Source: Streptomyces sp. SW4 (GTDB taxonomy: Bacteria; Actinomycetota; Actinomycetes; Streptomycetales; Streptomycetaceae). Taken from it: 64,000 bases of DNA. Each line of letters opens with the position of its first letter. Position 1 is the first letter of the stretch. Shown in pieces: positions 1 through 10,301 of this stretch. The notes under the pieces are model-generated. The model had not been told where the DNA came from and did no database searches. It worked only from the letters and a program-made list of their open reading frames with translations. The position numbers and the translations under genes were made by a program. The stretch is taken from NCBI GenBank assembly GCA_003248315.1, contig QKWM01000004.1, positions 5,205,001 to 5,269,000 on the forward strand, read 5' to 3'.

Positions 1-914
1 TCGGTCGAGGTGTTCCGGGCCTGGGACGCCGCGCGCGGCGGCGGACTCCAGCGCAAGGCGGTGGTGGGCCAGCTCAACGAGGTGGGCGGCATGCTCGCCT
101 ACCACCATCCACCCCACCTCCAGCGGCGCCTGTGGGGCGTCGCGGCCAACCTCGCCGTCCTGGCCGGCTGGATGTCGCACGACGTCGGCCTGGAACCGAC
201 GGCCCAGAAGTACTTCCTGATCGCCGCGCACGCCGCGCGCGAGGGCGGCGACCGGCCCCGCGCCGGCGAGGCCCTGTCCCGGGCGGCCCGGCAGATGGTG
301 CACCTGGGCCGGCCCGACGACGCCCTGCACCTGATGAAGCTCGCCACGTCCGGCTCCGGGGAGCGTCTGCTGCCCCGTACGAAGGCGATGTTCCACACCA
401 TCGAGGCCTGGGCGCAGGCGTCGATGGGCAAGGGGCAGGCGATGCGGCGCACCCTGGGGCAGGCGGAGGACCTGTTCGTCTCCGACCGCAACGACACCGA
501 ACCGCCGGACTGGATGCAGACCTTCAAGGACGAGGACCTGTACGGCATGACGGCGCTGGCCTACCGCACCCTGGCGGAGTTCGAGCCGGGCGCCGCCGTG
601 CACGCCCAGTACTACGCGGAGAAGGCGCTGGAACTGCGGGTCGACGGCCGCGAGCGGTCGAAGATCTTCGACCATCTGTCCATGGCCTCGGCGTGCTTCA
701 TCGCCGACGACCCGGAACAGGCGGACCGCTACGCGCGGCTGGCCCTCATGTCGATGGGCTCCAACTCCTCCCACCGCACCTGGGACCGGCTGCGCCAGAT
801 GTACCGGCTGACCGCCGAGTACGCCGGCTACCCGAAGATCGAGGAACTGCGGGAGGAGATCAAGCTGGCCCTGCCCAAGGGAAGGGGAAGGCCGGCGGCA
901 GCGCCAAGGCGTGA
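1..914 (+). CDS. NsdB-like TPR regulator, C-terminal part (5' end outside window)
   Basis: The reading frame is open from base 1, so the start lies upstream. The visible 300 or so residues are alpha-helical, with TPR-like repeats of the kind found C-terminally in Streptomyces NsdA/NsdB, negative regulators of differentiation and antibiotic production. The identification rests on remembered similarity and on the chaplin gene 6 kb downstream, so it is moderate. The frame needs one extra G near 880-884 in a run of aagg units; it then ends as LPKGKGKAGGSAKA with a stop at 914. Without that base it would run on in Arg-rich sequence to 951 and collide with the convergent gene. Confidence 0.6.
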   Translation, partial: GRGVPGLGRRARRRTPAQGGGGPAQRGGRHARLPPSTPPPAAPVGRRGQPRRPGRLDVARRRPGTDGPEVLPDRRARRARGRRPAPRRRGPVPGGPADGAPGPARRRPAPDEARHVRLRGASAAPYEGDVPHHRGLGAGVDGQGAGDAAHPGAGGGPVRLRPQRHRTAGLDADLQGRGPVRHDGAGLPHPGGVRAGRRRARPVLRGEGAGTAGRRPRAVEDLRPSVHGLGVLHRRRPGTGGPLRAAGPHVDGLQLLPPHLGPAAPDVPADRRVRRLPEDRGTAGGDQAGPAQGKGKAGGSAKA

Positions 915-947
915 CCGCCGGGGAGCGCCGGTGCGGCGACGCCGCGG

Positions 948-2324
948 CTAGGGCAGCACGCGGGCGAGCAGGATCGCGCCGGTGCCGCCCGGGGAGCCGG
1001 GTGCGCCGAGCTCCTCCGCGAGGGCCCGGACGCCGTCCTGCGCGGTGCGGGTCCCGGCGAGCCGCCGGCCGAGGGGGAGGAGCAGACGGGGGGAGGCGAG
1101 GGGGCCCGCCGGGTGCAGGAGCAGCAGGTCGCCCGCTTCGAGGGTCTCCTCCGCCTGCCCGAGCCCGTCCGTGCCCCGCGCCTCGTCGGGCGCGCGGAGC
1201 CTGTGGGCCGTCCCGTCGCGGATCAGCAATGGGGCGGGGCCGCCCGTGCGGGCCCATTCCAGGGTGCGGGTGCCGGGCCGGTAGCGGCAGCACACGGCAC
1301 CGGCCAGGGCGGGGCGGCCGGCGGCGTCGTGGAGTCCGGTCAGCGCCGCCAGCAGGGGGCCGGGCGGGGTGTCGGCCATCGCCATTCCGCGCAGCGTGCC
1401 CACCAGCAGCGCCGTGTCCGCCGGGGCGCCGGGGCGGGGGGCCGCCAGGACGCCCGCGCTGAGGACGACGTCGCCGTCGGCCAGCTCCAGGACGTCGGCC
1501 CAGCCGTCGTCCGCCGGCGCCGGGCCGGCGGTGTCCGAGGGCGGAACGGCGATGTCCAGGGCGGGGGGCCGGTGCGACGGGAGCCGCAGGAAGCCCTGCC
1601 ACCGGCCGGGTGCGGCTTCCCGCGGCTCCACCCCGGCCCGCTGCTCGTCCCGCGGCCGCTCGCGGCGGAGGGAGTCACGGGTCTCGCTCACCACCCGCTG
1701 GCTGCGCCGCAGTTCGCTGACGTCCCGCAGCACCGCCCACATCGAGGCGGTGCTGCCGTCGGCGTCGAGCACGGGCTCGCCCATCATGTGCACGGTCCGT
1801 ACGGCCCCGCCGGGGCGCAGGATGCGGAACTCGCCGTCGATTGGCCGGGCGTCGACGAGACAGTCCGTGACCATCGCCGTCAGCCGGGGCCGGTCCTCGT
1901 CGACCACCAGGGACGGCAGCTCGTCCAGGGTGAGCGGCCCGGCGGCCGGGTCGCGGCCGAGGATCTGGTACAGCTCACCGGACCAGTCGGCCTCGTCCGT
2001 CAGCAGGTTCCACTCCGCGCTGCCGACCCGGCTGAGCAGCGAGCCGGCCCGCGGTGCCGGGAGGCCGGCGGGGGCGTCCGGGGCGGGCAGCGGGCCGTCC
2101 CTGAGCTGCGCCAAGTGGGCGTCCAGGTCCTCCAGTTGGTGCAGCGCGAGGTCGTACAGCGCCCGCTGCCAGCGGCCCCGCGGGTTCGTCCCGTCGGACG
2201 GCGTGCCGCGCCGCACGGCGTCGACGTCGCCCTTGAGCCGCCGCGTCTGCGTTATCAGCGCCTCGACCGAGCCGCCGCCCGGCGGCTGGGCGGAGGGGCG
2301 GTCCGCGGAGAGATGGGACGGCAT
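948..2324 (-). CDS. PAS domain protein with degenerate SpoIIE/PP2C-like C-terminus
   Basis: A 458-residue protein. Residues about 90-210 look like a PAS sensor fold: SAEWNLLTDEADWSGE, then GEFRILRPGGAVRTVHMMGE, then a typical WAVLRDVSELRRSQR exit. Residues about 265-458 resemble a SpoIIE-type phosphatase domain (ALLVGTLRGMAMADTPPGPL, TLEWARTGGPAPLLI, GDLLLLHPAG), as in Streptomyces anti-anti-sigma phosphatases. The metal-binding Asp residues of active PP2C enzymes are not obvious, so catalysis is doubtful. The gene converges on the NsdB-like gene. A role in signalling is inferred. Confidence 0.7.
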   Translation of the reverse strand: MPSHLSADRPSAQPPGGGSVEALITQTRRLKGDVDAVRRGTPSDGTNPRGRWQRALYDLALHQLEDLDAHLAQLRDGPLPAPDAPAGLPAPRAGSLLSRVGSAEWNLLTDEADWSGELYQILGRDPAAGPLTLDELPSLVVDEDRPRLTAMVTDCLVDARPIDGEFRILRPGGAVRTVHMMGEPVLDADGSTASMWAVLRDVSELRRSQRVVSETRDSLRRERPRDEQRAGVEPREAAPGRWQGFLRLPSHRPPALDIAVPPSDTAGPAPADDGWADVLELADGDVVLSAGVLAAPRPGAPADTALLVGTLRGMAMADTPPGPLLAALTGLHDAAGRPALAGAVCCRYRPGTRTLEWARTGGPAPLLIRDGTAHRLRAPDEARGTDGLGQAEETLEAGDLLLLHPAGPLASPRLLLPLGRRLAGTRTAQDGVRALAEELGAPGSPGGTGAILLARVLP

Positions 2325-2594
2325 GACGCACTCCGGTGTGCAGACGGTTCGGCCAGGGCGGAACCAGGGCTGAGGGAGGGACCGTTACGACTGTTGCACA
2401 GCTCGCGACGGGGTGTAAGGGATTTGGCAACACACGATACGGCGATGCCGTCGGCATATGCCATAGTCTCCGCTGAGCGACTCCGGCACCCGGACGGCGT
2501 AGTCCGCCCGGCCGTCAAGTCGTAGAAGCCGTACGGGACTTGGGGAGGGGCGGCATTCCCCGGCGACCGTTCTGGCGTTCGACGGGCGCGTGTT

Positions 2595-3625
2595 CTAAGG
2601 CCGGGTTCCGGGGTCGGCGTACAGGGCCGGGCGCGGGCCAGGGCGACCGGTGTGCGGGCGCCGCTCTCCAGGGCCCGGACGCCGGCCGCGGCGACCGCCG
2701 AGGCCGCGTACCCGTCCCAGGCGCTCGGGCCGGTCACCCGGCCCCGCCGCGTCGCGTCGACCCACGCCCGCACCTGGCGGTCGTAGGCGTCGGCGAACCG
2801 CACCACGTAGTCCTGCGGCACCTCCTCGCTCCTGCGGCCCGCCGCCGTCACCACCGTCGAGCGGGCGTCGCCGATCCGCGCGCTGCCCGCCTCGCACACG
2901 GCCTCGCAGCGCACCTCGTAGGCGAAGCCGCAGTTGACGAAGACCTCCACGTCGACGAGGGCGCCCCGCTCCGCCTCCAGCAGCACGAACTGCGGGTCGA
3001 GCAGCCCCTCGGGCGCGCCCGAGGACGGGGCCGGGCGCAGCACCGTCACGGCGGTCAGTTCCTGGCCGAGCAGCCAGCGGGCCGCGTCGATCTCGTGCGA
3101 GACGGAGCTGTCGATGAGCATCGCGGAGGTGAAGCGCGGCGGGGAGGAGACGTTGCGGTGCACGCAGTGCAGCATGAGCGGGCGGCCCAGCCGGCCGCCG
3201 TCCAGCAGGGCCTTCAGCTGCCGGTACTCGGCGTCGAAGCGGCGCATGAAGCCGATCTGCGCGAGGCGCCGGCCCAGTCGCGCCTCCGCCTCCACCACCC
3301 GCAGCGCGCCCGCCGGGTCGGGCACCATCGGCTTCTCGCACAGGACGGGCAGCCCGCGGTCGAACGCGGCCAGCAGCGCCGCCTCGTGGGCCTCGCCCGG
3401 CGAGGCGATCAGGACCGCCTCGACGCCGGGCGCGTCGAGGGCCGCCTCGGCGTCGGTGTGCACGGTGACCCCGTCGATGCCCGCCACCGCCTCCTCGGCC
3501 CGCTCGGCGTCGGGGTCGGCCACGGCGGCGACCCTGGCGCCGCTCACCACGCGGTCAAGACGTCGTATGTGGTCGGCGCCCATGTGGCCCGCGCCCAGGA
3601 CCGCCACGCCCAGCAGCTCGCTCAC
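2595..3625 (-). CDS. Gfo/Idh/MocA family NAD(P)-dependent oxidoreductase (inositol dehydrogenase-like)
   Basis: Starts at GTG 3625 behind an AAGGAG-type ribosome site. The N-terminus has the Rossmann motif VAVLGAGHMGADHIRR and the family signature CEKPMVPDPAGA around residue 100, followed by GFMRRFDAEYRQ and the HEIDAARWLLG motif of sugar or inositol dehydrogenases. About 340 residues is normal for the family. As printed, the frame stays open to 2255 with unlikely sequence. One lost base in the C/G-rich stretch near 2640 would end the protein as ALYADPGTRP with TAG at 2595. The substrate is not determinable; myo-inositol or a scyllo-inositol relative is a guess. Confidence 0.8.
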
Positions 3626-3806
3626 GCTCCGTCGGCTCCTTCCCCGCCCGCCGCGCACCCGCCGGCCCGCACCGGCGGGCGGACACGTGTACGGCGAACA
3701 GGGTCGCACGGCCGTCAAGAACGGGCGGGCCGCGCGGCGGACGGGAAGCACGGGGCGGGGAGGGGGCGCGCAAGGCCGCGGGCGCGCCCGCCGGGGCCGG
3801 TCCGGG

Positions 3807-4901
3807 TCAGTAGCGCAGCACCCCGGCGATGCCGTCCGCCTCCGTCAGGGTGCCGTCGGGGACGAAACGGACCTCGGCGCCGGTCTCCAGGCACTGCTCG
3901 ACGATCTCGTCCACGATGTCCTCGCGGGCGTCGAGATCGCCGTCGGCCGCCGGTTCCAGATGGTCGCCGACGTCCATCACCGTGGTGCGGTAGTTCTCCT
4001 CGACGGCGAGCAGCCGGACCCGGCCGGCCCGTGCGCTCTGCCAGATCTCGTCCACGCCCGCGGCGAAGTCCCGGCGCCCCCGGGCGGACCGCAGCTCCTC
4101 GGCGACGGCGTCCGCGGACCGGCGCGCCTCGGCCGCGAGCAGCGGGCGGACCGCCTGCCACACGGCCTCCGGGGTGCCGTGGGCGAGGCCGCCGTGCGGG
4201 ACGTGCACCGCGCCCGCGGCGGCCCGGCCCGCCGAGTCCAGCACGGCCAGCGCGGCCTCGGGCCCGGTGACGTACAGCGGACGCGGGTGCTCGCGCAGCA
4301 CCCTGCTCAGGGCGGCGTCGGCCTCGCGCAGGAAGCGGCGGGTGTCCTCGTCCCGGAACGTGCTCGGGGAGTCGCCGGTCCGCTGCTGGCGCTCGGGGTC
4401 GAAGTTCCGCTCCGGCCGGGTCATCGGAAAGCCGCCGGTGCGGGCCTCGGTGACGCGGTCCGTGCCGCCGCTCCACAGGGTGACCCGGTCGGCGGAGACC
4501 GACAGCACCCAGAAGGGCCGCTCGGCGGTGTGGGCCGCGACCAGATTGCGGGTGAGGAAGGTGTCCGAGAGCACCACACGCTCGGGCACGCTGCGGGAGA
4601 GCGTCCAGACCTGGTGCTCGCCCGGCGCGGCGAAGATCGCCAGTCCGTCCTCGGCGTGCGTCAGGTCCACCTCGGCGAGGGCCTGGTCGAGCTGCCGGGC
4701 GACCTCGACGCGCCGCTCCCGGGTGATGGCGGGATCGGCTTCCAGGCGCTTCTTCGCCTCGCCGACCGCGTGACGCAGCCGGAGCCGGTCCTGGGCGTTG
4801 CCGGGTTCCCGGCGGTGGGTCGGCGTCAGCACGGACACCGCGGGATAGGGGCGGGGACGCCGGAGTTCGGCGAGGGTGGCGGGAGAGAGATCGTGCTCCA
4901 T
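3807..4901 (-). CDS. BaeRF3-type (bacterial release-factor-like) protein
   Basis: About 364 residues, taken from ATG 4901 (MEHDLSPATLAELRRPRP) rather than the upstream in-frame ATG at 4937. The sequence matches my recollection of the BaeRF family 3: an N-terminal HEDGLAIFAAPG-like strand set (here HAEDGLAIFAAPGEHQV), a central beta domain, and a C-terminal eRF1-like half (RVRLLAVEENYRTTVMDVGD, ETGAEVRFVPDG). These proteins have often been misannotated as chemotaxis proteins. Cellular function is unknown; a ribosome-related role is predicted for the family. It is preceded on its own strand by the palindrome ATACGCGTAT at 4921-4930. Confidence 0.7.
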   Translation of the reverse strand: MEHDLSPATLAELRRPRPYPAVSVLTPTHRREPGNAQDRLRLRHAVGEAKKRLEADPAITRERRVEVARQLDQALAEVDLTHAEDGLAIFAAPGEHQVWTLSRSVPERVVLSDTFLTRNLVAAHTAERPFWVLSVSADRVTLWSGGTDRVTEARTGGFPMTRPERNFDPERQQRTGDSPSTFRDEDTRRFLREADAALSRVLREHPRPLYVTGPEAALAVLDSAGRAAAGAVHVPHGGLAHGTPEAVWQAVRPLLAAEARRSADAVAEELRSARGRRDFAAGVDEIWQSARAGRVRLLAVEENYRTTVMDVGDHLEPAADGDLDAREDIVDEIVEQCLETGAEVRFVPDGTLTEADGIAGVLRY

Positions 4902-4980
4902 GTTCAGCACGATAGGGCGGATACGCGTATCAGGCATTCAGAGTATTCAGGATCTTTCCGGCGGCCTGTGGCGGGCGGTG

Positions 4981-5042
4981 CGGCTCCGGCCGCCGACGCG
5001 GCTCCGGCCGCCGACGCGGCCCGACGGCGCGGCCCGACGGCG
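4981..5042. repeat. Short GC-rich tandem repeats
   Basis: Two perfect 18-bp copies (4981-4998 and 4999-5016, core CGGCTCCGGCC) are followed by two perfect 13-bp copies (5017-5029 and 5030-5042, core CGGCCCGACGG). They lie just downstream of the peptidase gene on the minus strand, in sequence with no supported gene. Simple slippage repeats are the likeliest explanation. Confidence 0.8.
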
Positions 5043-5137
5043 CGGGCAGGCGGCGCCTGCGGAACCCGCCCGCCGGTGCGGCGCCGCCCGTAGCGCCCGC
5101 CTCGGCCGTCGCCCCCGCCGGTGCGAGGGGTCCGGGC

Positions 5138-6739
5138 TCAGGAGCCGTCGTCGCCCGTGTCCGCCTCGTCGTCCTGGGAGCCGCAGGAGCTGCCGCTGGG
5201 CGGAAGCGATCCGTAGAGCAGGAAGTCGTCGACCTTGCGGTGCACGCACTCGGAGGAGGCGTAGCCGGTGTGGCCCTCGCCCTTGTTGTCCAGGACCACC
5301 GCGGACGGGCCCAGCCGCTCGGCCGTCTCCACCGTCCAGCGGTACGGCGTCGCCGGGTCGCCGCGCGTGCCGACCAGCAGCATCTTCGGCGTGTCCAGGT
5401 CCTTGACCTCGTCGCGGATGTAGTCGGTGCCCTTGGACGGCCGTAGCACATCAGCACCTGGGTGAGCCGGTACCGGCCGAAGACCGGGAGGCCTCCTCGT
5501 ACCGCTCGCGCAGCCGGCCGAGGGAACGGGTGACCTGCTCGGCGGTGGGACGGTCGGGGTCGTCGGCGCAGTTGATCGCCATCAGGGCCGCCGGCAGGTT
5601 GTCGAGGGGACGTCCTCGGGTCGGTGAGGCCGCCGGCCGGTCCCCGCCGGACGGGGAAGGTGAAGCCACCGGCGACGAAGCTCTCCAGGCCGCTGGTGTC
5701 GCCGTGCTCCACCAGCTGCCCTATGGCCCGCGACAGCGAGGGCCACAGCTCCCGGCTGTACAGGGCCTGCCCGATGGCGCCCACCAGGTCCTGCCCGGTA
5801 AACGGCGCCCGAAGGCCGTCGGCACCGGGTCCTCGTCCAGCGAGCCGACCAGCTGCACCACCTGCCGCCTGGCGTCCCGGGCGTCCTGGCCGAAGGGGCA
5901 GGCGATGTCCTCGGCGCACCAGTCGAGGAAGTTCTCCAGCGCGGTCTGCTGCCCCTGCGCACCGGCCAGGCCCTGCTCGGCCAGGGGTTCGGTGAGGGTG
6001 TCCACGCCGTCCAGCACCATGCGGCCCACCTTGTCGGGAACTGGGCGGCGTACACCGCGCCGAGCCGGGTGCCGTAGGAGAAGCCGAGGTAGTTGAGCTT
6101 GCCGTCGCCGAGCGCGGCGCGCATCACGTCCATGTCGCGGGAGGCGTTGACAGTGCCTATGTGGGGCAGGACGGGCCCGGAGTGCTCCGCGCACGCGTCC
6201 GCGGCCCGCCGCAGCTGCCGGAGCACGTCCTTCGGGTCGCGCAGGTTCTCGTCCCCGTCCGTCGCCTCCATGATCTCCACGGAGCCGGGGCCGCAGCTCA
6301 CGGGGGAGGACCGGCCCACGCCGCGGGGGTCGAAGCCCACCACGTCGTAGCCGTTGGTGAGGTGCATGAAGTCCTTGCCGCCGGAGGCCAGCTCGCTGAC
6401 GCCCGAACCGCCGGGGCCGCCGAAGTTCAGCAGGACCGAGCCCCGGGAGTCGCCGGTCGCCCGGTAGCGGGCGAGGGCCAGGTCGAGCGTGCCGGCCTTG
6501 GGACGGGCGTAGTCCAGCGGGACCGTCACCTTCCCGCACTGGAGGTCGGCGGGTGCGTCCAGGCCCTCGCACCTTCCCCATCTGATCTTCTGGTCGTAGA
6601 AGCGGGCCAGGCCCGGCGCGTCCTCGCCGTCGTCCGCCAGGGCGGGCAACGCCGTCCCGAGCAGGACCAGGGCGAGCGCGCCGACGGTCACGCGGCGCCG
6701 CACCGCGGACCTGGGCCCCGTCGACAGCTTGACCAGCAT
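5138..6739 (-). CDS. Secreted TAP-like alpha/beta-hydrolase (tripeptidyl aminopeptidase family)
   Basis: Begins with a Sec signal peptide (positive start, hydrophobic VGALALVLLGTALPALA). Then come the oxyanion strand LLNFGGPGGSG, the nucleophile elbow GFSYG (about residue 215), the catalytic Asp in LLVGTRGDPATPY and the catalytic His in GEGHTGY, all in the order of Streptomyces SlpD/SlpE/Tap peptidases with a C-terminal TAP-like domain. The intact protein would be about 530 residues. The frame is broken at about four places (near 6040, 5805, 5625-5660 and 5450-5480), each next to short G or C runs. All catalytic residues survive when the pieces are joined, so I read this as one gene. Confidence 0.8.
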
Positions 6740-7012
6740 CGATGCCTCCCGGGCGCCCCGTCGCGGACCGGAGAACGGCGCCCTCGCTCACCATAAGCGG
6801 CACCCGGACGGCTCGCCTCCGGGCGGCCGGCACACCCGGACGCTTCGCATACGCGTCCGGTGCGGGGTGGCGTACAGCCTCTTTGCCGCTCGTTCGACAA
6901 ACGGGCCACTCGATGGGGTGAAAGGCCGATAAGCCATAACTCCGGTGGTGCGCCCGCGTTTTATCCGGTGCGGGCGAGTGCCCGTGACCATGTCTGGAAG
7001 GCAGGGAATCCT

Positions 7013-7716
7013 ATGAGAAGGGTTACCCGATACGGTGTGCTCGCGGTCGCCGCCTCCGGCGCCTGGGCCGTGACGGTCCCGGGGTCGGCCTTCGCGTCCG
7101 ACGGCGCCGCCGCGGACGGGTCCGCGGCCGGCTCGCCCGGGGTGATCTCCGGCAACACCGTCCAGCTCCCGGTGCACGTCCCGGTGAACGTGTGCGGCAA
7201 CACCGTGAACGTGGTGGGGCTGCTCAACCCCGCGGCCGGCAACGGCTGCGCCAACACCGGCGGCGCCAAGGCGGGGCAGGACGCGGGCGCGGGGACGCAG
7301 GCCCGGGACCGTCCGGCGGGGCCGTCGCCGAGGGTGGTGCCGAGGGGTCGCCCGGCCTGGTGTCCGGCAACGGCGTCCAGCTGCCCGTCGAGCTGCCGGT
7401 CAACGTCACCGGAAACTCCGTGAACGTGGTGGGCATCGGCAACCCCGCCACCGGCAACGAGTCGGAGAACGGGCCGGGCGAGCCCCCCGAGCGCCCGCAC
7501 CGCCCCGCCGAGCCGAAGCCGGAACCGGAGCCCTCCGAGCCGCCCGCCGACCGCGCGCAGCCGAAGCCCGCCCCGCGGGCCGTCGCACCGCAGGGCACCT
7601 CCTCCCTGGCCGAGACGGGGGCCGACGCCGTGCTTCCGGCGCTGGCGGGCAGCGCCGCGCTCGTCCTCGGCGGCGCCGTCCTGTACCGGCGCTTCCGGCC
7701 GGGCGCCGACGGCTGA
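7013..7716 (+). CDS. Long chaplin with two chaplin domains and sortase LAXTG anchor
   Basis: A signal peptide (VLAVAASGAWAVTVPGSAFA) leads into two chaplin domains, SGNTVQLPVHVPVNVCGNTV with Cys pair, and SGNGVQLPVELPVNVTGNSV lacking the Cys pair. A Pro/Glu-rich spacer follows, then the sortase signal LAETG, a membrane segment and a basic tail. This is the plan of the long chaplins ChpA-C, which are wall-anchored and coat aerial hyphae. The frame changes near 7310-7325 beside GGCGGGG, one more apparent homopolymer loss. A purine-rich ribosome site precedes the ATG. Synteny suggests a ChpB equivalent, but this is from memory. Confidence 0.85.
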
Positions 7717-7876
7717 GCGGCGGGGGCTGGGCTGCGGGGGCGGTCCGCCGGCCGGTGGGCGCGGGCCGTCGGCCGATGGCGGCTGATCGCTGGTGGTCGG
7801 CCGCCGGCCGGTGATCGCCCGCGGTCGACGGCAGGCCGGTGACCGTTGGTGCCGACCGTCGGCCGGCGGACCGCCG

Positions 7877-7924
7877 GGCCTGTGCGGACGCCGGCCTGTG
7901 CGGACGTCGGCCTGTGCGGCCGCC
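7877..7924. repeat. Three 16-bp tandem repeats
   Basis: Three adjacent 16-bp units of GGCCTGTGCGGACGYC (third unit slightly changed), inside 7717-7991, a low-complexity intergenic stretch also rich in CGGCCGG words. I see no gene in that stretch. Confidence 0.75.
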
Positions 7925-7991
7925 CGGGCCGTCCGGGTCCGCTGGCGCCCGCCGCCCTGCAAGCGCCGCCCGAGGAGGACGCCGGTCGCGG

Positions 7992-8489
7992 TCAGCGGCC
8001 GTTCGGTGTGCGGGCCTCGTAGAACCGTCGGTGCAGTGCGCGGACCTCGTCCGCGAGTGGCGGCACGGGGCCGTCGACGGTCACGCCGGGCGCGACCTCC
8101 CGGACGGGCAGCGGCCGTACCGGCGGCGCGGGCACGCCCAGTTCGGCCAGCCAGGACGACAACTGCTCGGACGAGGCGACGTACACGATGCGCCCGAGGC
8201 CGACCCAGGCATGAGCGGCGGCGCACATCGGGCAGTGCTCGCCGGACGTGTACACCGTCGCGGCCGCCCGTTCCCCGGGCGTCATCCGGGCGGCCGCCCA
8301 GCGGGCCAGTTCGAACTCCGGGTGGCGGGTGCGGTCGCCGGACGCCACGTGGTTGTGGTCCTCCGCCAGCACCGCGCCGTCCGCGCCCACCAGCACCGAC
8401 CCGAACGGTTCGTCGCCGGCCTCCAGCGCCCGGGTCGCCAGTTCCACGCACCGCCGCAGGTACGGCAGTTCCGCGTCCGTCACGGCCAT
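7992..8489 (-). CDS. Nucleoside/cytidine deaminase-like protein
   Basis: 165 residues with the zinc deaminase pattern: HPEFE takes the place of the usual HAE motif, and EHCPMCAAAHAWVGL supplies the PCxxC cysteines, with the first Pro replaced by His. These are the zinc ligands of the CDA/tRNA-adenosine/guanine deaminase fold. The length fits nucleoside deaminases. The exact substrate (guanine, cytosine or another purine) cannot be read from sequence. It appears to be a single host gene. Confidence 0.8.
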   Translation of the reverse strand: MAVTDAELPYLRRCVELATRALEAGDEPFGSVLVGADGAVLAEDHNHVASGDRTRHPEFELARWAAARMTPGERAAATVYTSGEHCPMCAAAHAWVGLGRIVYVASSEQLSSWLAELGVPAPPVRPLPVREVAPGVTVDGPVPPLADEVRALHRRFYEARTPNGR

Positions 8490-8579
8490 CGCGTGCGGCC
8501 TTCCTCGTGAGTGATCGCCGACCGGATCACCCTACGCGCCGCGGACGTCGGCTGCTCGCCGCCCCGGTCGCCGCCGGCG

Positions 8580-8843
8580 TCAGCGGCGTGCCCGGGCCCG
8601 GTCCAGCGCGGCCACGCCCAGCGCGGCCAGCCCGATCTGGATCAGCCACTCGACCCAGTCCACGCCGTCGGTGTCGGCCACGTCGAACGCCGCGGCGATC
8701 GCGGAACCGATCAGCGCGGCCACGATGCCGACGGCGATCGTCCAGAGGATGCCGATGCGCTGACGTCCCGGGACCACCAGCCGGCCCAGGACGCCGATGA
8801 CGATACCGATCACGATGGCGCTGATGATTCCGTCGATCTCCAC
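8580..8843 (-). CDS. GlsB/YeaQ/YmgE-family small membrane protein
   Basis: 87 residues with two to three membrane segments (IISAIVIGIVIGVLGRLVVP, ILWTIAVGIVAALIGSAIAA, and a C-terminal amphipathic helix) and the family signature VPGRQRIG. These stress-associated proteins are common in Streptomyces; biochemical function is unknown. The start is GTG 8843, which overlaps the integrase TAG by one base. The gene is therefore probably host DNA whose upstream region was replaced by prophage. Confidence 0.8.
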   Translation of the reverse strand: MEIDGIISAIVIGIVIGVLGRLVVPGRQRIGILWTIAVGIVAALIGSAIAAAFDVADTDGVDWVEWLIQIGLAALGVAALDRARARR

Positions 8844-10209
8844 TACTCCATCACCTCTAGGTCGCTGAACAGGGAAGACTCACCCCCAACAAGATCAGTT
8901 GGGAGAGGCGTGGGAAACGGCGGCATCCACAGACCCTCGCCGACAACCTCCTTCTCCCACACCTCCTGCAGGTACCCCACGATCCGCTCCTCCATCGGAA
9001 CGGTCACCTCGCTGTAGACACCCTCGACACCCGGCAGCTCGTGCCCCATGCGAGCCTCCACAGCCACCCGCGGATGTCACCCGGCTCGTCCAACTTCGCC
9101 TTGTGCCAGTGCCGCAACCGGTAGATCGCCTCGCCAGCCATCTCCGGCACCGCCGGAATCGCCGGCCGCGCCGGCCGCGCCTTCTGCGGGCCGGCAGCTC
9201 GAGCTTCCGCGCCGTCGCGGATCGGGAACCAGTACGTCCCGTCGAAGTCGGTTTCCACCAGGGGCTTGCCCAGGATGGAGACGAACACCCACGGCTTGTC
9301 GTGCGATGCCAGCAGCGCGCTGTGCATCTCATGCAAGAACGGTGGAATTACGAGTGTTCTCCAGCTGCTGTACTTGGGCGCTGCAAGATACGCCTGGCCG
9401 CTCAGCTTGTAGGTCTGGTACTGGATGCGCATCGCGTGCAGGTGCGGGTACCTGCCGAGGGCTTCCTCCTTCAGGTCCGTGTCAGGCTCGGACTCGGGCC
9501 AGTGCACTGATGAGTAGCCGCGCTGCAGCCCGAACATCTCACCCGGCGGTCGGGCTCCTGTGAACGCGATGGTCCAGATGTAGGTCCAGCCGGTGAAGCC
9601 CCAAACGGTGTAGGCGTTCCGGGCGAGTTGGTGCACTGCGGTGATGGGCAGGGCGCGCTTCTGGCGCCGGATCTGCTTCTTCTGGTACTTGCCGCGGCGT
9701 CGCTGCTGGATGATCGGCGACTCGTCGCGCAGCCGGTACTTCACCACGGCGTCCCCCATCAGCGTCCTGAACAGACCGAGGACGTCCTTAGCATAGTTGT
9801 GCGAGTACTTGCCGCGGATGTACCGCTCGAACGTCTCGCATTCCAGTGGCGTGATCTCGTCCACCATCCAGGTGGACCAGTACGGCTTGATGACGGAGCG
9901 AATCCGCGACTTGTACGTCTTGTTCGACTGGGCCCGCAGGTCGGCGTTCTGGAGCCAGGTGTCGCAGTAGTCGCTCATGCTGACGCGCTCGTTGTTCTTG
10001 CGACGGTTCCGCCGGTTTCGCACGTCGGACTCGCGGTCGAGACCGAAGTTGTACGCCTCCTCCTCGTCCTTGAAGGGAACGCCGGGTTCGGGGCCTGACG
10101 CGGAGTCGTAGATCTTCTTCTTTGTCGGATTGCCGTCGGGGTCGAGCTTGTACTCGCCGCTCCACCACTTCACGCGGATGGAGTTGCCCCGCACTTCGAC
10201 ATAGGGCAT
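8843..10209 (-). CDS. Phage tyrosine recombinase (integrase)
   Basis: ATG 10209 follows a TTGGGGGG ribosome site. An N-terminal SAM-like DNA-binding half (SDYCDTWLQNADLRAQSNKT onward) precedes the catalytic half: Arg I in AFTGARPPGEMFGL, a RLRHWH box in place of the usual HxLR, MGHELPG (His III) and the nucleophile Tyr in GVEGVYSEV. The frame breaks at 9072-9073, where CCC reads as CC on the coding strand; with the C restored, GDIPRVAVEARMGHELPG is continuous and the protein ends at 8843 after about 455 residues. As printed the gene would lose its catalytic Tyr. It integrates or excises the prophage. Confidence 0.85.
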
Positions 10210-10301
10210 GAGGTGTCATCCCCCCAAGGTGTTCGAGCGATTGGTGGGGAAGGGCGGCGGGTACCCCTACCGCCAGCCGCTTCCTCGTGTGGCTGTGGTT
10301 C

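Noticed and set aside
7717..7991. Coding in the repeat-rich gap after the chaplin gene
   Set aside because: Frames are open only because of CGGCCGG repeats and lack any start signal or plausible protein.
8490..8850. A tRNA gene as attachment site
   Set aside because: I could find no tRNA cloverleaf at the left junction; the site may be in or before the GlsB-like gene.
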